From the NCBI GenBank assembly GCA_017413305.1, contig JAFPUA010000256.1:1-5278 (forward strand): a stretch of 5,278 nt of DNA. Direction: 5' to 3'. Of the stretch, positions 1-5,278 are shown in pieces. Position 1 is the stretch's first letter. Every line of letters begins with the position of its first letter. The position numbers and the translations under genes were made by a program. The stretch comes from Candidatus Ruminimicrobiellum caprinum (GTDB lineage: Bacteria; Elusimicrobiota; Endomicrobiia; Endomicrobiales; Endomicrobiaceae). Under the pieces are notes generated by a model. It had not been told where the DNA came from and did not search any database. It saw only the letters and a list, made by a program, of their open reading frames with translations.

Positions 1-270
1 CTTTTGATATGCGTGCTTGCGGCAGCATGTTTTTTCTGTATAAACCCGTTTAAAGAGGTAAACTTTATCCGCAGTTTTGAGAGCGCTAAAAATATTACTA
101 CCCACATAAAAGCAGGCAATAAACATTTCGTATTTTTTAACAAAATTAAGGAAGATAAATTTTATTTTGCCAACTTAGAACAGTATCTTTTATCGCAGGG
201 AATATTTGAGATAGTATTCAATACCAACCAAAAAAGCGCTGCACACTTTAAGAAAATAAAGGTACTGTAA
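1..270 (+). CDS. 3' end of an unidentified membrane-anchored protein, possibly a ComEC-like tail (5' truncated)
   Basis: An open frame enters from the left edge and ends at TAA 268-270, giving 89 visible residues. A TTG at position 4 could serve as a start, but the frame is open to the edge and no ribosome binding site can be seen, so I treat it as the end of a longer gene. The first ~15 residues (LLICVLAAACFFC) are hydrophobic and look like a last membrane helix; a ~70-residue soluble, Lys/Phe/Asn-rich tail follows. The layout (last helix, then beta-strand-like VNFIRSFES, KNITTHIKAG and HFVFF, then EQYLLSQGIFEIVF) loosely resembles the junction between the ComEC DNA-uptake channel and its C-terminal metallo-beta-lactamase-like domain. 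The DVGQGD and THxHxDH signatures of an active domain are absent, and the protein stops soon afterwards. The ComEC reading is inference only. The gene converges on the neighbouring minus-strand gene with a 19-bp gap. Confidence 0.6.
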   Translation, partial: LLICVLAAACFFCINPFKEVNFIRSFESAKNITTHIKAGNKHFVFFNKIKEDKFYFANLEQYLLSQGIFEIVFNTNQKSAAHFKKIKVL

Positions 271-289
271 AACATCATCAAAAATATTT

Positions 290-2344
290 TTATTTTTTGT
301 TGTTGAATGTTTCGTCGGTTAGTAACATTACGGCTTTGTAATAGTTGACAAGTTTTTGATGTTCTTGTGTAGGTGAAACTTGTGTCAACTTTTTGTTTTT
401 GTTGTCAAAGATAAACGATACAAAACTGCCGTCGATGAAATTATATTTTATTGCGATATTGTTTTTCAATACAAGCCCATCCACATTAAGAGCTATGTTT
501 TCTTGTGTGGTAAAAAGGTCATTGCCGAAAGAAACATAATCTGCCGAAGATAATGACAAACCATATAATGTAGGCATAATATCCATCTGAGAACCAAAAA
601 CAGAAAAGTTATTAAACGAGTTCAAACTTTCTTTTAATTTTTCCGGAATATACAGATAAAACGGAACTGCGTACCTTAAGAAATATTCTTCAGGTGTAAC
701 ATTTGAAAGTTCTCTCAAATTGTGGTCGCCGGTAACGGCAATAATTGTGTTATCTGCAAAAGTTGACTTTTTTATGTCGGATATAAGCTTTGCCAGTTCT
801 CTGTTGGTTGACTGATATACTTTAAATAAGTTCTCGTTATGCAAATCTTTAATAGACATCATTTTTGCAATGTTTGCAGGAGTTTCAAGAGGAAGAGGCT
901 CATATTCCGGTGAAACTTTGTACGGAGGATGAGTCTGCGTTGTTATTGCAAAAATAAATTTCGGTTCCTGTATTTCATCATTAAATAGCTGATTTCTTAT
1001 CAGTTCGAACAGTTTATCGTCGTTGATTCCCCAAGAATGTCTGTCTTTTGCTTCGGCTTTAATGTTGCCTTCTCCGATAATATCGTCGAACCCTTGTGCT
1101 TTAAAGAAACCTTCTAAATCACGCCAGGTCATACTGCCGCCATATAGAGCAGAAGCACGATATCCGGCATTTTTGTAAGGACGAGCCATTGATCCGGCAA
1201 ACATTTTATATGCATCTTGGCTCTGTGTTATTTGATTTACAAAAGGTCTTTGCGGAATATTTAAAGTAATGGATTCTATTGCATGTATCGTAATAAAACC
1301 TGCCGCAAGGAAATTGTAAAAAACGATGTCTTTATCGAAATGCGCTTTTAATTCGCCCAGGACATTGAACTTTTTGTTATTGTTTAAGACAGGTACTTCG
1401 CCAAAGCCTTCCATCACTATTAAAATGACATTCGGTTTATTTTTTTCAACATGTTTATTTTCTTTTGTGTGCTTTGTATAAATATCTGACAAATCAATGG
1501 CACTTTGATATGCAGGAAGATACTTTAAATCTTCTAAAATATTTTTATCGTCGTACTTTAAACTTTCTTTTAAATCAATACTGTTGTTAAGATTTTTTAT
1601 TTTTAAATATATTGTGTCTGCTAAAGGGTGTATCGGATTAACACAAAGTTTGTTAATAAACTGGTCCGGCGAAATTTGTGAATAGAAAAGTCCGAGAGGA
1701 AACATCGAAAAAGATCCTCTTGCCGCGATAAAATTTAACGCAATTATAATTATCATTACTATAAACTTTTTGGACTTTTTCCAGTACAGAGTGTTTACTA
1801 TTCTTTCGTTATAAGTTAAAGTTTTAACGGTAAATTTTACAAACTTTATTATTATGTAAGCCAAAAATATAAAAACAATTACTGCCAGCCAGAACCTGTA
1901 ATCGACAAACATTGTTTTTAAAAGTGCCAAAGTGTCGTCTTCAAAAAAACCAAAAATCATTAAGTTGTAATGGTCTTTGAAATAAATATAAAAGCCGGAA
2001 TCGATAAAGAATAATAAAAATATCAGAGGGAAAATTAAAGAATAATAATATTTGATAAAAGTAATAACAGATTTAAAAAATATGTCGCTTTGCAGGATAA
2101 AACATACTAAAAGTAATAAAGTTATAGGTGCATTAACATATGCAAGTATCGATAAATCAAATCTGCAACCCATCCAAAATGCTTTTAGAATATAAAGTTT
2201 CATCGTCGATACGGTCGCAAAATCCGCAAAGAACAAAAAGAATATAAACCTGTAAACCGTCATCGCTGCCATTATAAAAAGGTTTATAGGTATCAGTATA
2301 AGAAAACTGTTTAGTATTAAATTGAAATTAAAGCGTTCTTCCAT
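290..2344 (-). CDS. LTA synthase family membrane protein (sulfatase/alkaline phosphatase superfamily)
   Basis: 684 residues from the ATG at 2344. The frame can be extended to a TTG at 2362, but that adds only six residues and overlaps a likely -10 box, so I chose the ATG. The N-terminal third carries about five membrane segments (near residues 10-38, 55-84, 98-116, 151-170, 194-208). The motif ARGSF at 213-217, just after the last helix, is typical of this family. The catalytic domain (about 304-615) should lie outside the cytoplasmic membrane. Superfamily residues can be placed: E312 in VMEGFG, probable nucleophile T352 in FITIH, R408 in MTWRDLEGFF, H472 in TQTHPPY, and D540-H541 in VTGDHN. 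By analogy with S. aureus LtaS these bind the metal and form the phosphothreonine intermediate. LtaS relatives transfer phosphoglycerol from phosphatidylglycerol to teichoic acid or periplasmic glucans; other members modify lipids with phosphoethanolamine, so the exact donor and acceptor are unknown. The gene is transcribed away from nrdD, with no obvious functional link. Confidence 0.9.
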   Translation of the reverse strand: MEERFNFNLILNSFLILIPINLFIMAAMTVYRFIFFLFFADFATVSTMKLYILKAFWMGCRFDLSILAYVNAPITLLLLVCFILQSDIFFKSVITFIKYYYSLIFPLIFLLFFIDSGFYIYFKDHYNLMIFGFFEDDTLALLKTMFVDYRFWLAVIVFIFLAYIIIKFVKFTVKTLTYNERIVNTLYWKKSKKFIVMIIIIALNFIAARGSFSMFPLGLFYSQISPDQFINKLCVNPIHPLADTIYLKIKNLNNSIDLKESLKYDDKNILEDLKYLPAYQSAIDLSDIYTKHTKENKHVEKNKPNVILIVMEGFGEVPVLNNNKKFNVLGELKAHFDKDIVFYNFLAAGFITIHAIESITLNIPQRPFVNQITQSQDAYKMFAGSMARPYKNAGYRASALYGGSMTWRDLEGFFKAQGFDDIIGEGNIKAEAKDRHSWGINDDKLFELIRNQLFNDEIQEPKFIFAITTQTHPPYKVSPEYEPLPLETPANIAKMMSIKDLHNENLFKVYQSTNRELAKLISDIKKSTFADNTIIAVTGDHNLRELSNVTPEEYFLRYAVPFYLYIPEKLKESLNSFNNFSVFGSQMDIMPTLYGLSLSSADYVSFGNDLFTTQENIALNVDGLVLKNNIAIKYNFIDGSFVSFIFDNKNKKLTQVSPTQEHQKLVNYYKAVMLLTDETFNNKK

Positions 2345-2353
2345 AATGCGGAT

Positions 2354-2382
2354 ATTATACAATATTTATAAAAAAATACGAA
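2354..2382 (-). promoter_or_regulatory. Probable promoter of the LTA-synthase-family gene; possibly leaderless
   Basis: On the minus strand a perfect TATAAT occupies 2359-2354. A weak -35 (TTCGTA, 3 of 6 consensus positions, 2382-2377) lies 17 bp upstream. The ATG at 2344 starts only 9 nt after the -10, so initiation at the usual distance would give a leader of about zero to three nucleotides. No Shine-Dalgarno sequence precedes the ATG. The region is AT-rich, so a chance TATAAT is possible. Confidence 0.5.
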
Positions 2383-2391
2383 ATATTTTAA

Positions 2392-2425
2392 TTGTAAATG
2401 TAAATTATTGGTTGTAAAATGTAAA
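2392..2425. repeat. Four TGTAAA hexamers as two paired copies in the divergent intergenic region
   Basis: TGTAAA occurs at 2393-2398, 2399-2404, 2413-2418 and 2420-2425. The copies form two imperfect 13-14 nt units (TTGTAAATGTAAA and TTGTAAAATGTAAA) offset by 20 bp, about two helical turns. The array sits just upstream of the likely minus-strand promoter and upstream of the NrdR-like boxes of nrdD. It could be a protein-binding array or a chance product of AT-rich sequence; no known operator matches. Confidence 0.4.
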
Positions 2426-2444
2426 AAATAAACCGCTTTTTATA

Positions 2445-2460
2445 CCACTACCCGTAGTAT
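2445..2460 (+). promoter_or_regulatory. NrdR-box-like operator, upstream copy
   Basis: The 16-mer CCACTACCCGTAGTAT agrees with the published NrdR consensus acaCwAtATaTwGtgt at its most conserved outer positions (C4, A6, T11, G13). It contains an exact inverted repeat, ACTAC-CC-GTAGT, at 2447-2458. The central four bases differ from the AT-rich consensus. NrdR is the ATP-cone repressor that controls bacterial ribonucleotide reductase genes, and a paired site upstream of nrdD is its expected setting. The assignment rests on motif match and context; the nrdR gene is not in the window. Confidence 0.6.
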
Positions 2461-2476
2461 TTTTATATATAAAAAT
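2459..2476. repeat. 18-bp perfect AT palindrome between the two NrdR-like boxes
   Basis: ATTTTTATATATAAAAAT equals its own reverse complement. Its centre (2467.5) is exactly midway between the centres of the two NrdR-like boxes (2452.5 and 2482.5), and its ends overlap both boxes by two bases. It could be flexible or easily melted DNA between cooperatively bound NrdR units, or part of the operator itself. It contains no GC pairs and is not a terminator. Confidence 0.55.
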
Positions 2477-2490
2477 CCAATATTTAGTAT
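2475..2490 (+). promoter_or_regulatory. NrdR-box-like operator, promoter-proximal copy
   Basis: The 16-mer ATCCAATATTTAGTAT matches the NrdR consensus acaCwAtATaTwGtgt at 12 of 16 positions, including core positions C4, A6, T11 and G13 and the central tATA-like bases. It lies 30 bp centre to centre from the upstream copy, close to the usual 31-32 bp (three helical turns) of tandem NrdR boxes. It ends 7 bp before the -35 element of the nrdD promoter. Confidence 0.6.
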
Positions 2491-2497
2491 TTTTTGC

Positions 2498-2526
2498 TTG
2501 ACAAACAAAAAAATAAATTTTATAAT
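2498..2526 (+). promoter_or_regulatory. Perfect-consensus sigma-70 promoter of nrdD-nrdG
   Basis: TTGACA at 2498-2503 and TATAAT at 2521-2526 are both perfect hexamers with the optimal 17-bp spacer. Transcription should start near A2533, giving a leader of about 83 nt before the nrdD ATG. An A/T tract upstream could also act as an UP element. A promoter this strong fits a gene held down by a repressor such as NrdR, whose boxes lie immediately upstream. Confidence 0.88.
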
Positions 2527-2536
2527 TATCACACGA

Positions 2537-2556
2537 TTTCACAAATTTTTCACAAA
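2537..2556 (+). repeat. 9-bp direct repeat TTTCACAAA in the nrdD leader
   Basis: TTTCACAAA occurs at 2537-2545 and again at 2548-2556, an 11-bp period or roughly one helical turn, just downstream of the predicted start of transcription. The second copy lies within TTTTTCACA (2546-2554), which also fits the relaxed DnaA-box pattern TTWTNCACA. A repressor or DnaA site is possible but unproven. The rest of the leader to the ribosome binding site is A-rich, with no convincing hairpin or riboswitch fold visible. Confidence 0.35.
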
Positions 2557-2601
2557 ACAAAAATCTTTAAAACAAGAAGTACAAAAAATAAAAATAAAAA
2601 A

Positions 2602-2607
2602 AAGGAG
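2602..2607 (+). promoter_or_regulatory. Ribosome binding site of nrdD
   Basis: A full AAGGAG lies 8 nt before the ATG at 2616 and fixes that start. An ATG-TAA start-stop pair at 2610-2615 sits directly before the true start in the same frame, but only 2 nt from the GGAG and so too close for efficient use. Confidence 0.9.
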
Positions 2608-2615
2608 AAATGTAA

Positions 2616-4742
2616 ATGGAGAAAGTATTATCGGTTTTCGACAGCATTTTGAAGAGAGACGGAAAAGAAGAAAAGTTCGATTTCAAAAAAATTCAGCAGG
2701 CAATTTTAAAAGCAGGTAAAGCAACAGGCGAATTTGCAGAAGACATTGCAACAAAACTTACGGTTAAAGTATTAAGTATCGCACAGGAAACAGTCGCATC
2801 AGACAAACCTACCGTAGAACAGATTCAGGATATTGTAGAAGAAGTTTTATTGAATTCTCCTTATAAAGCTTCAGCAAAAGCATTTATTATTTACAGAGAT
2901 CAACACGCAAAAATGAGAGACATCGTTTCTACATTTAATGTTGATTTAGTTGACCAGTATCTTTACAAGAAAGACTGGCAGGTTAAAGAAAACAGTAATA
3001 TGTCTTACTCTTTACAGGGTTTAAACAACTACATTTCTTCTGAAGTAAGCAAAATGTATTGGCTTAACAAAATATATCCTAACAACATCAAACAGGCACA
3101 CAGCGAAGGCGATTTTCATATTCACGATTTAGGAATTTTAGGTGTATATTGCGTAGGTTGGGACTTATATGACCTTTTGGTTACAGGTTTTAAAGGTGTT
3201 GCAGGAAAAGTAGAATCTTATCCGGCAAAACATTTTAAATCCGCATTGGGACAGATTGTAAATTTCTTCTTCACATTGCAGGGTGAAGCAGCAGGTGCAC
3301 AGGCTTTTTCAAGTTTTGATACTTTGCTTGCTCCGTTTATTGCTTATGACAATTTAAGCTATGAAGAAGTAAAACAAGGTTTACAGGAATTTTTATTCAA
3401 TTTGAATGTTCCTACAAGAGTAGGCTTCCAGTCACCTTTTACAAATTTAACATTTGACTTGAAAGTTCCTAAACATTATAAAGATGAAGCAGTTATCATC
3501 GGCGGAAAACCTCAGCCTAAAACATACGGCGATTTCCAGAAAGAAATGGATATGTTAAACAAAGCTTTCTTGGAAGTTATGCTTGAAGGTGATGCAAAGG
3601 GCAGAGTATTCAGTTTTCCTATTCCTACATACAATATCAGCAAAGATTTCGATTGGGATAATCCGGAACTTAAAAATCTTTGGGATATAACAGCAAAGTA
3701 CGGTATTCCTTATTTTGCAAACTTTATCAATTCCGATATGGATCCTGACGATGCAAGAAGTATGTGCTGCAGACTTAGAATTGATAACAGAGAGCTCAGA
3801 AGAAGAGGCGGCGGACTTTTCGGTGCATCTCCTTTAACGGGTTCTATCGGAGTAGTAACTTTAAATATGCCAAGACTCGGATATCTTGCAAAAGATGAAA
3901 AAGATTTCTTTGACAGACTTACAGTATTAATGGATATGGCAAAGGAAAGTTTGGAAATCAAGAGAAAAGTTCTTGAAAAGCTTACTGACCAGAATCTCTA
4001 TCCGTATATGAGTTTCTATTTAAGAAATATTAAACAGAGATTCGGTTGCTATTGGAAAAACCATTTCTCCACTATCGGTGTAGTTGGAGTAAACGAATGC
4101 TGCTTAAACTTCCTTAAAGAAAACATTGCCAGCGAAAAAGGAAAAGCTTTCGCATATAAAGTTATGTCTTTCATGAGAGAAAGAATGCAGCAGTATCAGG
4201 AAGAGACAGGCAACATTTACAACTTGGAAGCAACCCCGGCAGAAGGTACTTCATACAGACTTGCAAGAATTGACAGAAAGAAATATTCCGACATAATATT
4301 TGCAAATATGGATGCAGTAAAAGAAAATATGCCTCCGTTCTATACAAATTCAACACAGCTTCCCGTAAACTATACGGACGACTTGTTTGAAATCCTTGAA
4401 CTTCAGCACGAAATACAGTCTCTTTACACCGGCGGAACAGTTCAACATATGTTTATTGGTGAAAAGATTGCAGATACCGAAGCAATGAAGAACTTTATTA
4501 AGACGGCATTTACAAACTATAAACTTCCTTATATGTCAATTACACCTACATTCAGTGTATGCCCTAACGACGGATACCAGAACGGTGAAGTAAAAGTATG
4601 CCCTCATTGCGGTGCAACTTGTGAAGTTTATTCCAGAGTTGTAGGTTATTTAAGACCTGTAGCACAATGGAACGAAGGTAAACAAGAAGAATACAAAATA
4701 AGAAAAACCTGCAAAACAGTAAAAGCAGCAAAAAGCGCTTAA
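2616..4742 (+). CDS. nrdD: Anaerobic (class III) ribonucleoside-triphosphate reductase, large subunit
   Basis: 708 residues, full length for the family. The cytoplasmic enzyme reduces ribonucleoside triphosphates to deoxyribonucleoside triphosphates without oxygen, using a glycyl radical. An N-terminal ATP-cone (about 3-97) is the allosteric on/off domain. The catalytic barrel follows, with GDFHIHDLG (165-173) and C179 in GVYCVGWDL, equivalent to the thiyl-radical cysteine C79 of phage T4 NrdD. MCCRLRID (383-390) holds the probable second active-site cysteine region. The C-terminal zinc site has C649, C662, C665 and C669, and the glycyl radical should form on G677 in SRVVGYLRP. Only one cysteine of the usual first CX2C pair is present (CPND, 649-652). 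N417 in TLNMPR resembles the asparagine of formate-dependent enzymes, but I do not assign the reductant. All 25 arginines use AGA, unlike the neighbouring genes, which suggests high expression. It is followed after 21 nt by nrdG. Confidence 0.98.
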   Translation: MEKVLSVFDSILKRDGKEEKFDFKKIQQAILKAGKATGEFAEDIATKLTVKVLSIAQETVASDKPTVEQIQDIVEEVLLNSPYKASAKAFIIYRDQHAKMRDIVSTFNVDLVDQYLYKKDWQVKENSNMSYSLQGLNNYISSEVSKMYWLNKIYPNNIKQAHSEGDFHIHDLGILGVYCVGWDLYDLLVTGFKGVAGKVESYPAKHFKSALGQIVNFFFTLQGEAAGAQAFSSFDTLLAPFIAYDNLSYEEVKQGLQEFLFNLNVPTRVGFQSPFTNLTFDLKVPKHYKDEAVIIGGKPQPKTYGDFQKEMDMLNKAFLEVMLEGDAKGRVFSFPIPTYNISKDFDWDNPELKNLWDITAKYGIPYFANFINSDMDPDDARSMCCRLRIDNRELRRRGGGLFGASPLTGSIGVVTLNMPRLGYLAKDEKDFFDRLTVLMDMAKESLEIKRKVLEKLTDQNLYPYMSFYLRNIKQRFGCYWKNHFSTIGVVGVNECCLNFLKENIASEKGKAFAYKVMSFMRERMQQYQEETGNIYNLEATPAEGTSYRLARIDRKKYSDIIFANMDAVKENMPPFYTNSTQLPVNYTDDLFEILELQHEIQSLYTGGTVQHMFIGEKIADTEAMKNFIKTAFTNYKLPYMSITPTFSVCPNDGYQNGEVKVCPHCGATCEVYSRVVGYLRPVAQWNEGKQEEYKIRKTCKTVKAAKSA

Positions 4743-4749
4743 AAAATAC

Positions 4750-4753
4750 GGAG
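4750..4753 (+). promoter_or_regulatory. Ribosome binding site that decides the GTG start of nrdG
   Basis: GGAG lies 10 nt before the GTG at 4764. No in-frame ATG or TTG occurs between the nrdD stop (4740-4742) and this point, and the encoded protein aligns with its family from the first residues (MRIGGLQKISFIDYP), so GTG is the likely start. Confidence 0.8.
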
Positions 4754-4763
4754 TATTTTTATT

Positions 4764-5278
4764 GTGCGTATCGGTGGATTACAAAAAATATCATTTATAG
4801 ATTACCCGCAGAAAACTGCAGCCATAATTTTCACTCAAGGCTGCAATTTTCGCTGCGGGTATTGCCATAACCCGGAACTGATTTATCCTAAACTGTATCA
4901 GATTCCTATTCCCGAAGAAGAAGTTTTTGCTTTTCTTGAAACAAGAAAAGGTAAACTCGACGGCGTAGTTATTACCGGCGGAGAACCTACTTTACAGCCG
5001 GACTTAATAGACTTTATAAAAAAAATTAAAGCTATGGGCTATTTGGTAAAGCTTGACTCCAACGGTTCTAACCCCGATATTTTAAAAAAAGTTATCGACG
5101 AAAAACTTGTAGATTTTATTGCAATGGATATTAAAGCCACTTTTGATAAGTATAACCTTGTTTGCGGTGTTAATGTAAATTTGGATAACATCAAAGCAAG
5201 TATCGCGCTGATAAAAAATTCAGGAATAGGCTTCCAGTTTAGAACAACTTACGATAAAACTAAACTTGTCGACGGCGA
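4764..5278 (+). CDS. nrdG: Anaerobic ribonucleotide reductase activating protein, NrdG2-type radical SAM enzyme (3' truncated)
   Basis: The first 171 residues are visible; the frame stays open to the window end and perhaps 20-60 residues are missing. The protein reductively cleaves S-adenosylmethionine to make the radical that abstracts hydrogen from the NrdD glycine (G677 next door). The radical-SAM motif CX3CX2C is at C27, C31 and C34 (QGCNFRCGYCHNP) and ligates the 4Fe-4S cluster. TGGEPT (71-76) is the SAM-contacting GGE motif; KLDSNGS (96-102) and AMDIKA (120-125) are further signatures. The opening GLQKISFIDYP and the spacing match the NrdG2 subfamily described by TIGR02495 rather than the E. 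coli-type NrdG. It lies 21 nt after nrdD, with no terminator between them and in the same reading frame register, so one transcript is expected. Start GTG; it uses both CGN and AGA arginine codons, unlike nrdD. Confidence 0.95.
   Translation, partial: MRIGGLQKISFIDYPQKTAAIIFTQGCNFRCGYCHNPELIYPKLYQIPIPEEEVFAFLETRKGKLDGVVITGGEPTLQPDLIDFIKKIKAMGYLVKLDSNGSNPDILKKVIDEKLVDFIAMDIKATFDKYNLVCGVNVNLDNIKASIALIKNSGIGFQFRTTYDKTKLVDG

Noticed and set aside
280..291. AAAAATATTTTT palindrome in the gap between the two convergent genes, considered as a bidirectional terminator
   Set aside because: It has no GC pairs and no loop, so a stable hairpin is unlikely; the short AT-rich gap explains it.
2610..2615. 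ATG-TAA start-stop element directly before the nrdD start
   Set aside because: Its ATG is only 2 nt from the GGAG, too close for normal initiation; most likely a chance product of the spacer sequence.
2534..2615. Riboswitch or attenuator in the nrdD leader
   Set aside because: The leader is A-rich, with no complementary arms long enough for a stable fold and no U-tract terminator.
2498..2719. Plus-strand open frame of 73 codons overlapping the nrdD promoter and start
   Set aside because: It begins inside the -35 element, has a low-complexity Lys/Arg-rich product and runs into nrdD in another frame; nrdD is certain and uses its own ribosome binding site.
3710..3961. Minus-strand open frame of 83 codons inside nrdD
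   Set aside because: Antisense shadow of conserved nrdD coding sequence; no ribosome binding site and no recognisable product.
4171..4356. Minus-strand open frame of 61 codons inside nrdD
   Set aside because: Antisense shadow of nrdD with no supporting signals.

Overview
The window is a strongly AT-rich bacterial segment with ordinary chromosomal gene organisation. Its core is a class III (anaerobic, oxygen-sensitive) ribonucleotide reductase operon, nrdD followed by a truncated nrdG. The organism should therefore be able to make deoxynucleotides without oxygen, as a strict or facultative anaerobe. The taxon cannot be fixed from the sequence. The low GC, the TIGR02495-like (NrdG2-type) activase and the divergent LTA-synthase-family protein would suit a gut-type anaerobe, for example a Gastranaerophilales/Melainabacteria-like or Firmicutes-like lineage, but this is a guess.

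Layout. Positions 1-270 (+) hold the 3' end of an unidentified membrane-anchored protein, possibly the tail of a ComEC-like protein. It converges, with a 19-bp gap, on a 684-residue LTA-synthase/sulfatase-superfamily membrane protein (290-2344, -). This protein has five predicted membrane segments and a periplasmic or extracellular catalytic domain in which all the expected metal-site and catalytic residues can be found. Its ATG lies 9 nt beyond a perfect TATAAT with no Shine-Dalgarno, so it may be expressed from a leaderless mRNA.

The divergent intergenic region (2345-2615) is the most information-rich non-coding part. It holds four TGTAAA hexamers and two NrdR-box-like 16-mers spaced 30 bp centre to centre. 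An 18-bp perfect palindrome lies exactly midway between the two boxes. Next come a perfect consensus sigma-70 promoter (TTGACA, 17 bp, TATAAT), a roughly 83-nt A-rich leader carrying a 9-bp direct repeat, and a strong AAGGAG ribosome binding site.

nrdD (2616-4742, +) encodes a full-length 708-residue reductase with an N-terminal ATP-cone, the thiyl-radical cysteine region, a C-terminal zinc cluster and the glycyl-radical loop. nrdG (from 4764, + and cut by the window end) encodes its radical-SAM activase. The two are almost certainly co-transcribed: the gap is 21 nt and no terminator is visible. NrdG uses its 4Fe-4S cluster and S-adenosylmethionine to put the glycyl radical on NrdD, and the NrdR-like boxes suggest that the pair is under the usual dNTP/ATP-sensing repressor. 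I see no mobile element, RNA gene, CRISPR array or clearly undescribed system. The points worth a second look are mostly regulatory.
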